Positions 8,676-17,875 of a stretch of 20,202 bases of DNA are shown here, in pieces; positions within the stretch are counted from its first letter, which is position 1; each line of letters starts with the position of its first letter. This DNA comes from Hypsibius dujardini (taxonomy: Eukaryota; Tardigrada; Eutardigrada; Parachela; Hypsibiidae): the NCBI GenBank assembly GCA_001579985.1, contig LRSR01002582.1, forward strand, positions 1 to 20,202, in the 5' to 3' direction. The translations under genes and the position numbers were made by a program. The notes under the pieces are model-generated. The model worked only from the letters and a program-made list of their open reading frames with translations. It was not told where the DNA came from and did not search any database.

Positions 8676-9818
8676 ATGTCTTCTCTATTTACTGCCGTGG
8701 TTCTCGGGTTTTTTTTGTTGTGACTCCACCCATCCTGGCTATGCGGTGTCCCGGTCCGGATTGGTATTACAGGAAGGACACGAAAAAGTGCTATTTCATT
8801 TTGGGCAGCCAGAATCCCGTTAGTGCGAGCAAAACGACATCCACCGAGTTCCTCGGGAAATGGTGGAAGATTGAGCTGGGACAAGGTTGTAGGCGAATGC
8901 GGAGCTAGAGGCGGCACCATATTTACTGTTCAAGATGCGCAGGAATTGGTGTGTAATATACGTGTGTCTAATTAAGCCTTTTGCCGTGACCAATAAACTC
9001 GTGAATTATTCTGGACTAAGTAGAAAGTGTTTCCGATTTCCGATTTTAGAAAAAATAAAACGCTTTTTGCTCGTTATTTTATTTTCTGATCTTTCCATCG
9101 TCTAGGAGTGGGTCAAAGGCAAACTGAGGGATAACAGCCAAGACGGCTATTGGGTTGGTCTGACGTATCAGAACGGCCGGTGGTACGGCTACATCTTCAT
9201 CAACTACCAATCGATGCCGGGAATGTAAGTGTGACTTGGGAAGATTTTCACAGAGCAAATTCAGAATCCCTTCTCATTATGTTTTCCAGTTAATCCCGTA
9301 TTAGTGATGAACAAAAAAATAATTATTTCGTCATTGTGGTGCCACAGAAGTCTTTTTTACGAAATTTCAAAGTTTCAACTTACAGTGCAAACCTCCGTTG
9401 CAAATCTATGGGTTGATTGATTGATTGGTTCAGCATTCGATCAGTACAATTAATATTCTGACATTTTAAACTTTGAAATTCCGCCACAAAAACGTCTTTG
9501 ATAACACACCAGTGAGATCATTTCTTTCATCATAATTATGGGACTATCTCACAAAAAAATAGTGAGGGGAGATTCTGAATTTGCCCTTTGAAAATGTTCC
9601 CAGGTGCGCTTCAAATATAACACTTTCTAAAAAAATTGTCAACTGATTTGTAAACCGAATTGTCAGTGAGGATCCGCCTATCGTGAATGACACGTACACG
9701 GACGCCGAGCGACGGAAGCAACGTTTGGTGCTGAAATTTGATCGCACTCTTGGGAAGTTCAAATGGCAACACCCCCACGAAGCCAGTTTATATTCATACA
9801 TTTGCGAGGGCGATTGGT
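8676..9818 (+). CDS. Lectin gene exons 1-3: signal peptide and CTLD 1
   Basis: The ATG at 8676 starts MSSLFTAVVLGFF, a signal-peptide core. The CTLD start RCPGPDWYYRKDTKKCYF lies in the minus-one frame, and SWDKVVGECGARGG returns to the first frame. Exon 2 (9106-9224) carries GYWVGLTYQNGRWYG, the WIGL core. Exon 3 (9667-9818) ends in YSYICEGDW, the canonical last cysteine. The internal disulphide pair of typical CTLDs is missing: no cysteine is found between the WVGL core and YIC. The stretch between CYF and SWDK is about 20 residues longer than usual and has no consistent frame, so the frame change may lie anywhere in it. Confidence 0.75.
9235..9604. mobile_element. Foldback element filling lectin intron 2
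   Basis: The segment begins CTTGGGAAGATTTTCA and ends TGAAAATGTTCCCAGG, an inverted match. Pairing continues inward through GCAAATTCAGAATC / GATTCTGAATTTGC and GAAATTTCAAAGTTT / AAACTTTGAAATTCC. Its arms of about 160 bp are diverged (roughly three quarters alike). It occupies nearly all of intron 2 (9225-9666). No coding sequence. Confidence 0.8.
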
Positions 9819-9837
9819 GTAAGTGTCCCTTTATCTC

Positions 9838-10498
9838 GCCTAGTCTAGTCTGACTTGTCTGATTAACCTACTCTAGTCTAACCTAGTCAAGTCCAATTTG
9901 GTCTAGTTAAATCTGGTTTTTCCTGGTCTATCTAGACTAGTCTCGCTTAGCTTACCTTAGTCTAAGCTAGTTTCTTCTAGTCTAGTCTACGCTTGTCTTC
10001 TGACTAGCCTAGTCAAGCCCTGTCACGCTTAGTCTGATCTGGTCTAGAAAGTGCAGTTTTAGTTAATCTCATCTAGTTTATGGCCTAAACTAGTCTTCTG
10101 ACTTACCTAGTGCAGTCTAGACTAGCCTAGTTTCATCTAGTGTAATGTGGTCTAGTCTAGTCTAGTCAAGTCTAGCCTAGTCTAGTCCAATTTGGTCTAG
10201 TTAAATCTGGTTTTTCCTGGTCTATCTAGACTAGTCTCGCTTAGCTTACCTTAGTCTAAGCTAGTTTCTTGTAGTCTAGTCTACGCTTATCTTCTGACTA
10301 GCCTAGTCAAGCCCTGTCACGTTTAGTCTGATCTGGTTTAGAAATTGCAGTTTTAGTTAGTCTCATCTAGTTTATGGTCTAGACTAGTCTTCTGACTTAC
10401 TTAGTGCAGTCTAGACTATCCTTATTTCATCTAGGGTTATGTGGTCTAGTTCAGCCCAGCCCAGCCCAGCCCAACCTAGTCTAGTCTAGTCTAGCAAT
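9838..10498. repeat. TCTAG-rich repeat with a 294-bp tandem duplication (lectin intron 3)
   Basis: The intron is made of degenerate pentamers (TCTAG, CCTAG, TTTAG). On top of this a long unit occurs twice: GTCCAATTTGGTCTAGTTAA starts at 9891 and again at 10185, and the copies remain alike for about 270 bases, including shared irregular stretches such as AAATCTGGTTTTTCCTGG. A short CAGCC run ends the array at about 10454-10474. Confidence 0.9.
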
Positions 10499-10550
10499 GA
10501 TATGTCATTTAAGTCATTTAAGCTTGGTGTTTTTCTTCTCTGAACAGAAG

Positions 10551-11474
10551 TGTGTCCTTACGGCTGGCGGGAGCTGAATCGTTACTGCTATCAGGTGCAT
10601 CAAGCTGCGGACACTCGACGAAGTTGGGCAATGGCTCGGAAGGATTGTCAAGTTTTAGGAGCTGACCTTGCAATCATAAATACGTGAGGAAGGGCTCAAT
10701 ATATTGTGCCTCGCTAGGGGCATTAATTTAACTGCCGAATTCACAATCACTTCGAAATAGTTTTTCGTGTGAAAATTTTTTTGTGACGAACTTAAAATAT
10801 AATTTCGCTCGTGAAGTCAAGCAAAATTTATTGTTTTTCCAACATCTTAATAACACACAAAGAAACACTTTGCCTGACTTTACCGGCGAAATACAGTTTC
10901 ATGTTTCTTGACCAAAATAAGTCCACATACATTTTTTTAAAGGTCTTCTGTGTTCGGCACTTGAGCAATTCCCCAGGAGAGTTTTGGATAGTTTTTTACC
11001 TTTTAATAACTACTACCTGATTGTTTGAGAAAATATCGGTAGGAAGAGCAGACATTTGTTGAAGATGTAACGGGCGGTCTGGATGACGGTGGACTCCTCT
11101 GGTTGGGGCTATGAAGTAAGCTTGGTTTAGAGCAAAAGCGACAGACGAATGAGATAATCAAATGCACTTTTTCGTTTTCAATATAGATGAACAAGGCACT
11201 GGCTTCTCATGGGTCGATAACAGACCGCTTAATTTTACCAGCTGGTCTCCGGACGCTAATTTGGGAGCCTTTGTTGACTACTGCGCGTTTGTCGACAGCT
11301 CCAGTAAGACTGGCCTCAGTATCTTTGATAAAAATCGTAAACCGTTCATCTATAAAATTTTTTATTTATTTTTTTCAGGCGGAAATTGGAGTTCAACAGG
11401 ATGTTCCGATAGAATAGGTTTCATATGCAAAGCTTTTAGCAGTAGAATTATAAACTCCGAGGCCATCGTCCAGC
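10551..11474 (+). CDS. Lectin gene exons 4-7: CTLD 2
   Basis: Exon 4 reads CPYGWRELNRYCYQ, then MARKDCQVLGADLAIIN. Exon 5 (about 11043-11115) reads EEQTFVEDVTGGLDDGGLLW then LGL, followed by an in-frame TGA at 11112-11114. Exon 6 (11187-11303) gives GFSWVDNRPLNFTSWSPD and VDYCAFVD. Exon 7 (11379-11474) gives GNWSSTGCSDRIGFICK. All six cysteines of a long-form CTLD are present. The sugar-binding motifs are replaced (SPDAN and NWSS). Exon 4 ends with two bases of a codon while exon 5 reads in phase 0, so the join is one base out. The two possible acceptors of exon 4 are CAG and AAG in tandem; only the second (10551) avoids a stop codon at the junction. Confidence 0.75.
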
Positions 11475-11541
11475 GTAAGAATATTGGCATATGACTTAGG
11501 GCTGTTTTTTTTACCGAATAAAGTGTCTCAATTGTTTACAG

Positions 11542-11840
11542 CGAGTCTTTCATGTATTCCGCCATTTCGGAAGTACCACGAAGAGTGCTACCTAATTGTG
11601 ACAGAAGAAAGGACATCGGCCGATGCTCAAGCTTATTGCCGGACCCAGTAACAGTCCGTGGTGGCGATGGTGAGGACCTTCGGGGAGAACACCTGGTTGG
11701 CGCATGAGATTGCGGCAGATTCCTGGCTTGGAATTTACGTTGACGCGAGATTCCCGCCTGGTGGCACGCCTGAGTCTCCTCGCTATAACTACGATTACAG
11801 CGACGGAACCACGGTATGTGTTGCCCAAGGTCGCCCAAGC

Positions 11841-11891
<51 letters not shown>

Positions 11892-12270
11892 GATGTATAT
11901 CCTTCTGAGTACGTAACTTTTCTAGGTGGGTTTCGGCGCCTTCCTCAACTTCAACGGAGTCAAGTCGACCGTCAACGATACTCGTGAAAAAAAACTGTGT
12001 CGTGATGGCTGGCCCAAACTCCACTTTCATCACGAGTGGTATCGAAACGAAACAAACAATTGGTATATCCCATTCGGATGGTCCAATTTTGAGCAGATGC
12101 ACCCTCGAGGTACACGCACCCTGATCAGCCAGGGTGTGCTGCCATGGGGTTCGATTATTTTGAGGGCCGCTGGACGACGGAACACTGCGAACAAAACCAC
12201 GCGTTTATCTGCAAAAAAATGGCACTAACGGATGACGCCGGTGCTGCTACTACCAGTTTACCCCTTATAG
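11542..12270 (+). CDS. Lectin gene exons 8-9: CTLD 3
   Basis: Exon 8 (11542-11813) reads LSCIPPFRKYHEECYLIVTE then ADAQAYC and, after a TAA at 11649-11651, SVVAMVRTF...SWLGIYVDARFPPG. Exon 9 (11926-12270) continues GFGAFLNFNG, WYIPFGWSNFEQMHP, and in a shifted frame DQPGCAAMGFDYFEGRW, then EHCEQNHAFICKK. The frame change is fully explained by 17 extra bases at 12106-12122, flanked by the direct repeat GCACCCT (12099-12105 and 12116-12122). The exon ends in a short Thr/Ser/Ala linker before GTGAGG. The domain is otherwise well kept. Confidence 0.75.
11841..11893. repeat. CTGT microsatellite in lectin intron 8
   Basis: About thirteen uninterrupted TGTC/CTGT tetramers lie inside the 112-base intron 11814-11925. 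It is the reverse complement of the CAGA type at 1394-1582. Confidence 0.97.
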
Positions 12271-12669
12271 GTGAGGATAACACCAATGAAGGTGCTTAAA
12301 CTATTTCTCTTACAAATTAGGCTACTAATATTAATTTAGCACTTAATAATTGAAAACAAATTTAGTAATCACAGAAATTGAAAACTAAATTTAAAATGTC
12401 CATTCCTGAATGTTTTAGATTATTTCCTACTGAATTGTCTTCCAAATTAAAGCCCCTAACTCACGTAACACTTTTACATTATTTTTTCTTCTCAAGAATA
12501 GAAAACTCAAACCAAAACTGAGTTTCCAAACTTTTACTTTTCTAGTTTTGCTTTCAAATTAAATTATTAATATTTACATTAGCAAGTAGTACTTTGATTA
12601 TTATTTGTCTTGGAGGCTGAAAAATACGAAATTAATAATCTGTTATAACTAAACTAATTTACAGCGCAG
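12271..12669 (+). other. Last lectin intron, AT-rich
   Basis: A 399-base AT-rich stretch between donor GTGAGG and the CAG cluster at 12662-12672. No repeat or exon was recognised in it. Confidence 0.5.
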
Positions 12670-12794
12670 CAGGCTGCCCATTGCAAATCGCCAGTGTAGG
12701 CTTCTTTGTTGTAGTTTTCTTGCTGGCGAGTGACACACTGTGTTGTTGGACCACGCCCAACAAGTCCTCACACCCAATCATCACAGCTATTTGA
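12670..12794 (+). CDS. Lectin gene exon 10: hydrophobic tail
   Basis: After an acceptor in CAGCGCAGCAG the frame that matches exon 9 (one base carried over) reads AGCPLQIASVGFFVVVFLLA, then SDTLCCWTTPNK, and stops at TGA 12792-12794. The hydrophobic run fits a single membrane helix near the C-terminus. The first CAG in the cluster would give an early stop; the second and third both keep the frame. Support is moderate because the exon lacks a recognised domain, and part of it coincides with the 21-bp dispersed repeat. Confidence 0.5.
12743..12763. repeat. 21-bp hairpin repeat, copy 2
   Basis: Identical to 6246-6266. It overlaps the predicted lectin tail exon, where it encodes CCWTTPNK. Confidence 0.75.
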
Positions 12795-12880
12795 CTCGTT
12801 AATACCTTACTTACTCTACAGCCGCGATTAAACTGGTCAGTTTAGCCACGCCTCCGTCACATGCGCCTGTGTTGAGTGAG

Positions 12881-12919
<39 letters not shown>

Positions 12920-12988
12920 ACTTACACACTCACACACTCACACACTCACACACTCACACACACACACTCACACTCACACACACACACA
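12881..12988. repeat. AC/CACTCACACA microsatellite
   Basis: A pure AC run followed by mixed CACTCACA and TTACACA units and a final AC run. The open frames over it are artefacts. Confidence 0.97.
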
Positions 12989-13067
12989 GGTCGCATGCGC
13001 TGCCCATCTGCGTCGCCGTTTGTACAGCTAAAAATAATTAGTTATGGAATTAAACGGATAGATCACG

Positions 13068-13524
13068 GTGTAGCCAGTGTAGCACGGTGTAGCCGGTATA
13101 GCCGGTATAGCCGGTGTAGTCGGTGTAGCCAGTGTAGCCAGTGTAGCCAGTGTAGCCAGTGTAGTCAGTGTAGCCAGTGTAGTCAGTGTAGCCAATGTAG
13201 CCAATGTAGCCAGTGTAGCCGGTGTAGCCGGTGTAGCCAGTATAGCACAGTGTAGCACGGTGTAGCCAGTGTAGCCGATGTAGCCGATGTAGCCAGTGTA
13301 GCCAGTGTAGCCAATGTAGCCGGTGTAGCCGGTGTAGCACAGCGTAGCACAGTGTAGCACGGTGTAGCCAGTGTAGCCAGTGTAGCCAGTGTAACCAGTG
13401 TAGCCAGTGTAGCCGGTGTAGCCGGTGTTGCAGGTGTGGCACAGTGTAGCCGGTATAGCACAGTGTAGCCTGTGTAGCCTGTGTGGCACGGTGTAGCACG
13501 GTGTAGCCAGTGTAGCACGGTGTA
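13068..13524. repeat. 9-bp minisatellite, unit GTGTAGCC(A/G)
   Basis: About fifty copies of a 9-base unit, with variants GTGTAGCAC and GTGTAGTCA. Being a multiple of three, the unit stays open in several frames and yields long spurious proteins of repeated CSQCSQ or TGYTGY type. The array stops at the TIR of the element at 13525 and a few units appear again after 13985. Confidence 0.95.
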
Positions 13525-13985
13525 CAAGTGCGTTTGCAACAGCTTCCGGCAAAAATTGTCGGACCACCCTCTTTCGGTGTAAACATAGACCACCCTATTG
13601 TATTAGTGAATTTCCACAGACCATGAGCGGCAAAATTAATTGCTTGATATTTTCTACGGCTCAATTGAATATTCTTTATATTGATCGATTGATTGAAAAT
13701 GGCACCACCTCAACCTGTTACTCCACGGAAAGTCACGGCAATTTTACCCAGTAGTGTTCGTCGCCGGCTGTATATATGTAATTTAATAATTAATTCTAGT
13801 GATTTTTGTAAAAAATACTGAAGGAAATTATTCTTTGTGGAGTTGTGGAGTTTTGGAGTAGTCCATGTTCAAACCGAAAATCAAAAAAAGTGTCCCAAGT
13901 TAGCCCAAAAACAGTAGGGTGGTCCATGTTTACACCAAAAGAGGGTGGTCCGACTTACCACCGGAAGTTGTTGCAAACACAGCTG
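13525..13985. mobile_element. 461-bp TIR element inserted in the minisatellite
   Basis: The left end at 13525-13600 (CAAGTGCGTTTGCAACAGCTTCC...GACCACCCTATT) is mirrored by 13910-13985. I read inverted ends of about 75 bp with roughly 85% identity. TA flanks both sides (13523-13524 and 13986-13987), as expected for Tc1/mariner-type insertion. GTGTAGCC units lie on both flanks in the same orientation, so it appears to have jumped into the array. The inside has one 36-codon frame from 13699 (MAPPQPVTPRKVTAILPSSV...) with no identified domain, so the element is non-autonomous. Confidence 0.8.
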
Positions 13986-14023
13986 TAGCCGGTGTTGCTG
14001 GTGTAGCACGGTGTAGCACTTTG
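13986..14023. repeat. Minisatellite remainder right of the insertion
   Basis: GTAGCCGGTGTTGCTGGTGTAGCACGG continues the 9-bp array in the same direction after the TIR element, then ends in unique sequence. Confidence 0.7.
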
Positions 14024-14430
14024 GAATTTGTTTCTGCCAAGTCCGGGGCTCGATTGCAGATAAAATTTTTTCTAAAATCTACATGTTTCAGTCCACTATT
14101 TGTGAGAAAAAATTCAGGGAAATCGGGGTGTGTAATTCCATTCCAACTCCTCGTTAGTGATGCAGCCTGAACATTCCGCGCTAACCGGCATTACTTTGCT
14201 ACACGGGCTACATCTTCCTGCACTGTTCTTAACCATCTGAATCAATCACACCTTGTCATAATGGCCACACCTTGATATACTAGTTACGACGTGCAACACT
14301 GGCCTCGCGATGCTAGGAGATTTGGCTAGTTCTAGCACAAGCCTAAACAAATTTGCAGCGGCTACTTCTAGCACAAGAATAACGGTACATTTATGATATG
14401 AGTGCACGCGCTCGCCCTCAATAGATGTAG
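14024..14430. other. Gene-free stretch
   Basis: No supported gene. A short imperfect duplication of TTCTAGCACAAG occurs near 14330 and 14365. Nothing else was recognised. Confidence 0.45.
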
Positions 14431-14431
14431 A

Positions 14432-14665
14432 ATAATGGAATAAATTTCCTAGAGTTCATGATTAAGGCCCATGGCCACCAACACCCACCTATTACAATTG
14501 TGGAATAATGGAACAAACTCCATAGGATATTTGGTTAAAGTTCTTGGCCACCCACACACTGTCCCTACAACAGTAGAAATATAAAATAAACTCCATAAAC
14601 TACATGGTTAAGGCCCATGGCCACCTATACGCTGTTTCTCCAGCAGTGGAATAATGAAATAAACA
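14432..14665. repeat. Degenerate 73-bp tandem repeat, three copies
   Basis: AATGGAATAAA...TGGTTAAGGCCCATGGCCACC-type units end at about 14478, 14553 and 14625, so spacing is 72-75 bases. A partial fourth copy starts at about 14650. The copies are clearly related but diverged. Confidence 0.8.
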
Positions 14666-15603
14666 TAAATTCCAAATTTGATTGATTACAAGTCGCCATG
14701 TGCAACCGTTAATCTGAAATAGCAGGCTGCAACAATCTTTGAAGGACTCTGTGCATATTTGCTCACGTAATATAAACGATGACATAATAGAAAAAACGCA
14801 TATGCTATTTAGTTGTGCATTGGAGGCTCCCACAAGCTCTTATTTGGTCAGTGGAATAATGGATAATGTGACAACTTAAACAGCAATGCTCATGCGTTTG
14901 GCTGCGGAATATTTTAATAACCTATTTGCGCGGTAAGGTGGCAATGGTAATCAAACAATTGTGTGGCCAAAAAATAATAAACTACATAAAACAGTAGCGC
15001 ATTATTCTCAAGGGCGGATGAAGGTTTCGTCACAGTGCTCGGCCAAAGTAGTGACTAGAAAGTTGGTGCTTTTGCAGAAAAGTAGAGGTTTAAAAAAAGA
15101 ACACCGCCCGAGCACAAGCATTACTAGTAATATCTACTCGGGGTGGGGGCTTGTGGGTAACTGGTTTGTTTGCCTATCGGTCATTATATCTGTTATTTGT
15201 TTAGCAATTTTATTTAGTATTGTTTTTGTTCGTTGTTATATGTTGTGGTTGACCTGTGGGTTTAATGTTTGTCCGTCTATATGCCTGAGTGTCGGTGTCT
15301 ATTTGTCTGTTTGTCCTTGCCTCTGCGTCTGGCAATCATACCACCTATCTTAATTATCGTTTCAATTTAATTCAAAGCTGCACTAGAAGGACAATGATGG
15401 GCAAACGGAATACCCGCAGAGCTAGCCTAGTATCAGTCAACATAGTCGTGCTTTTCAGGATTATCACCGATTGTCCAAATATTTAGTGTAAGCTCAAAAA
15501 CTTTCTGACCGCTCTTGTCGTAGACTGCCTGCCTAACGCGCAAATTGTTCGGAAGAATTTGGCACCGGAAATTGATGGGGGTTGCCCTACTATGCAGCCT
15601 TTC
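14666..15603. other. Gene-free stretch with one membrane-like open frame
   Basis: A forward frame from an ATG near 15018 to a stop at 15351-15353 has a hydrophobic segment (VIISVICLAILFSIVFV) but then reads a degenerate TGTCTG-type repeat (CLSVGVYLSVCP). It is probably chance plus simple repeat. Nothing else was recognised. Confidence 0.4.
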
Positions 15604-16045
15604 CTATAAGAATGTCGGATTTGCAGACAGCCTTCGAGCCTGCCTGTTAATCTTTTGGACAGTCCAGGCACTTCCAGACTTCCGATAACCTGGTGGATTA
15701 AATGCGACGAAAACAGGTTTTAAGATGGCTTGCGGACCGCCAGGAGGACTACTGTAACGTCCGGAAGGATTTCCAGTTATTTGAAAGGTTGACCTACCAC
15801 CCGTCATGATACCGTAAACTGGAAAACCGTCAGACCGTCCCGATGTCGTCGTATAAGATATTCCTCTCGAACAACTGAGCTTTTGGGACATTGAGTGAAT
15901 CATCTGAATATCTCGTTCTGTTTCTCCACTATCTTTCCGGATGTTTATCCTGACTACAGAATGGTTATGGTAAAACTTAAGAGACGTCTGCGTGTATTCC
16001 GGAGTATTCATATGCCTTCTGACAGACCTGCCTGATTGTGTCATG
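15604..16045 (-). CDS. Unidentified minus-strand open frame (weak)
   Basis: About 145 codons are open from an ATG near 16045. The product is polar, with Gly/Ser/Arg/Pro-rich parts (for example SPPGGPQAILKPVFVAFNPP), no signal peptide, no membrane helix and no known motif. It could be an exon, or a chance frame in a GC-richer stretch. No neighbour helps to decide. Confidence 0.15.
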
Positions 16046-16299
16046 CTCCATATGTGTCTGTGGTGACCAGTGATGCGTTTCAACTACCAACTTCGCGGAC
16101 TGCCGCCTTTTTATAATTCTCATTCGCAAACGTTTTCGGTTTTTAATGTCCATACCCACCCTTTCCTTGTTTTGAGTGTGGAGGATACGGGCCGCTGCGC
16201 GACGTTTCCCTACATCTTTTCCGGTACGAAAGTGCCAAAGGTATAAAACCTTACTCGTCTTGTCTTCTCCATCAATATTGTATTTTAAAGTCGTTTGAG

Positions 16300-16720
16300 T
16301 AGCGAGCTATAAACTGAATTAATCGTGGTCCAACTGTTAGGTTCGCCTACTACCCGTCCAAATCTTCCCTTAATCTTCCGAACGACCCATTAACCTTCCG
16401 GATAATCAATCATGTTTTAGGCTGGTAATTCAGCCGTCGTAAAATTCAATTTCCATTGTCAGTTTTCCGGATAAACATGCCGGGCGCGAGCCATTCGACT
16501 AGTCCCTTAGCTTTCGGGGTGGTCCGACAGCCGAATGGATAGGACGCCAATTTCCGCATGATCCTAAGCCTTCGGGACGGTCTGTCAATTTGTGGGATGG
16601 CTCGTCATTCGTCCGGCCAGGTCGCAAGCCATGCGGTCGGCCGATTAGCTAGACGCCTCGACAGCCCAACAGGTCTGTCAACTTTCGAATTATCCATTGA
16701 CCTTCCTCGATGCCTTTCAT
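16300..16720. repeat. Degenerate TTCCG-rich stretch, period near 58 bp
   Basis: Related blocks such as CCCTTAGCTTTCGGGGTGGTCCGACAG (16504-16530) and TCCTAAGCCTTCGGGACGGTCTGTCAA (16562-16588) recur, with several CTTCCGGATAA-like words. They suggest an old, heavily mutated tandem array, although alignment by eye is weak. Confidence 0.35.
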
Positions 16721-17516
16721 ATTTTTCAGGCGAGCAGCCACCTTTCCAACGCAGTATAAAACATTCTGACACCCAACCCTTTTATGCTGCATGTTTCGCC
16801 AATTTTGCGTCATCCTGCAAAAATTGAAAATCATAAATTTGCTCTGCTATATTTTTATAACCCAATAAAACTAATTTATAAATTTCACATTTTTTAGTAT
16901 TATGAAGTTATACACACTTTATGTTTTAAAGTCGTTTAAATATTTCTCTGGGACCTCGAAACTGAGATCTGAAATAGAATTTGCGTTTCCGTTTGCGATG
17001 TGCAACCTTTTTTCATATGGAGTAGTGATTTCAAAAACTAAACTTACTAAGCTAATAATTTTTCGTTAGTTTTAGTTTTCTAGTAACCAAGATTGTTCTG
17101 TTTCGAGAGTTATCAGCCGGCAATAATTGGGACACTTCCTTCGATGGGATTTTTATAACTTTTATGGCGACCAAGTCTTACGCATTGCATGTGTTTTGCG
17201 TTCAGGCCTACCATTCACATTTAGCGCAAAATTGCTCTTCATCTTGCCCTTCACTTGGTTCTCATAAGGACTATAATAAAGAATCGAAAAAGGGCTCACC
17301 ATTACTTGATCAAAATCGATGGATTAATTCCAAATCCAATTTGAACTCTACGTTCTTGAAACTTTACCATAACAAAAAAAATTCATTTTCCCGTCACATT
17401 GCTCGTTTTGTCCGGTAAAGATGTCCGATTTTGGGATTGTATTTGGGTGTTTTGTAAAACTCGGGAATAATACAAAGAGAATTTATTTTGTGGATTTACA
17501 AGATTGCAATATGTTT
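16721..17516. other. Gene-free AT-rich stretch
   Basis: No supported gene. The word TTTAAAGTCGTTT occurs here (about 16926) and at about 16284, which may mark diverged copies of one repeat. Short open frames (for example 17164-17418) have no features. Confidence 0.4.
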
Positions 17517-17875
17517 CACTGATACATAAAATTTAGGTGAGGGCTATGCTCACAACCCTACACAACCTTTCGCTATGCTCACAACCCAAACAACCTTTTA
17601 ATTATCAATTGCTATGTAAACGACCTTTTTTGCCAATTGTTGGACACAACCTTTAGCTATGTGGACAACCTTTTCAAAAAACCCATCAAAGGATACAATT
17701 AAGGTCGTTGCCACGCAAAATCTTCGTTCATACAGGCAACGCATTCCTGCAAAATACAAACCCGTCCCAATTCGGAATATCTGTTCGGTTGTCGTCGTAA
17801 TAAATAGCGTTTACGATCTGTAATATGTCACGTACTTCTTTAAGCATTACTTCAAGTGCAACTGAATCATAAATT

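Larger units (their letters stand above)
8676..12794 (+). pseudogene. Three-domain C-type lectin membrane protein gene, disrupted
   Basis: Ten exons can be traced: 8676-8948, 9106-9224, 9667-9818, 10551-10683, about 11043-11115, 11187-11303, 11379-11474, 11542-11813, 11926-12270 and 12670-12794. Together they encode a signal peptide, three CTLDs and a hydrophobic tail. All introns are GT...AG, and phases agree at every junction except exons 4/5, which is off by one base. Lesions are a frame change at the T run 8709-8716 followed by TGA at 8721, a return shift near 8870, TGA at 11112-11114, TAA at 11649-11651, and a 17-bp insertion at 12106-12122. Typical Ca-dependent sugar-binding motifs (EPN or QPD with WND) are not seen, so even the intact ancestor may not have bound sugar classically. 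As read it cannot make a full protein. Assembly errors could account for the indels, less easily for the two substitution-type stops. Confidence 0.8.

Noticed and set aside
8819-8876. Short intron (GTTAGT...GAG) to explain the frame change in lectin exon 1
   Set aside because: The acceptors available do not restore the phase needed for SWDKVVGEC, and the intron would be under 60 bases, shorter than all others here.
13028-13664. Open frames of 130-200 codons over the 9-bp minisatellite (CSQ, TGY, LHW repeats)
   Set aside because: The period is a multiple of three, so several frames are open by construction; all begin or end in unrelated flanks.
14961-15353. Forward open frame with a hydrophobic stretch
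   Set aside because: The second half reads a degenerate TGTCTG-type repeat, and there is no domain, splice support or signal peptide.
16558-16834. Overlapping open frames on both strands
   Set aside because: They lie in a degenerate repeat-like region, with no recognisable domain on either strand.
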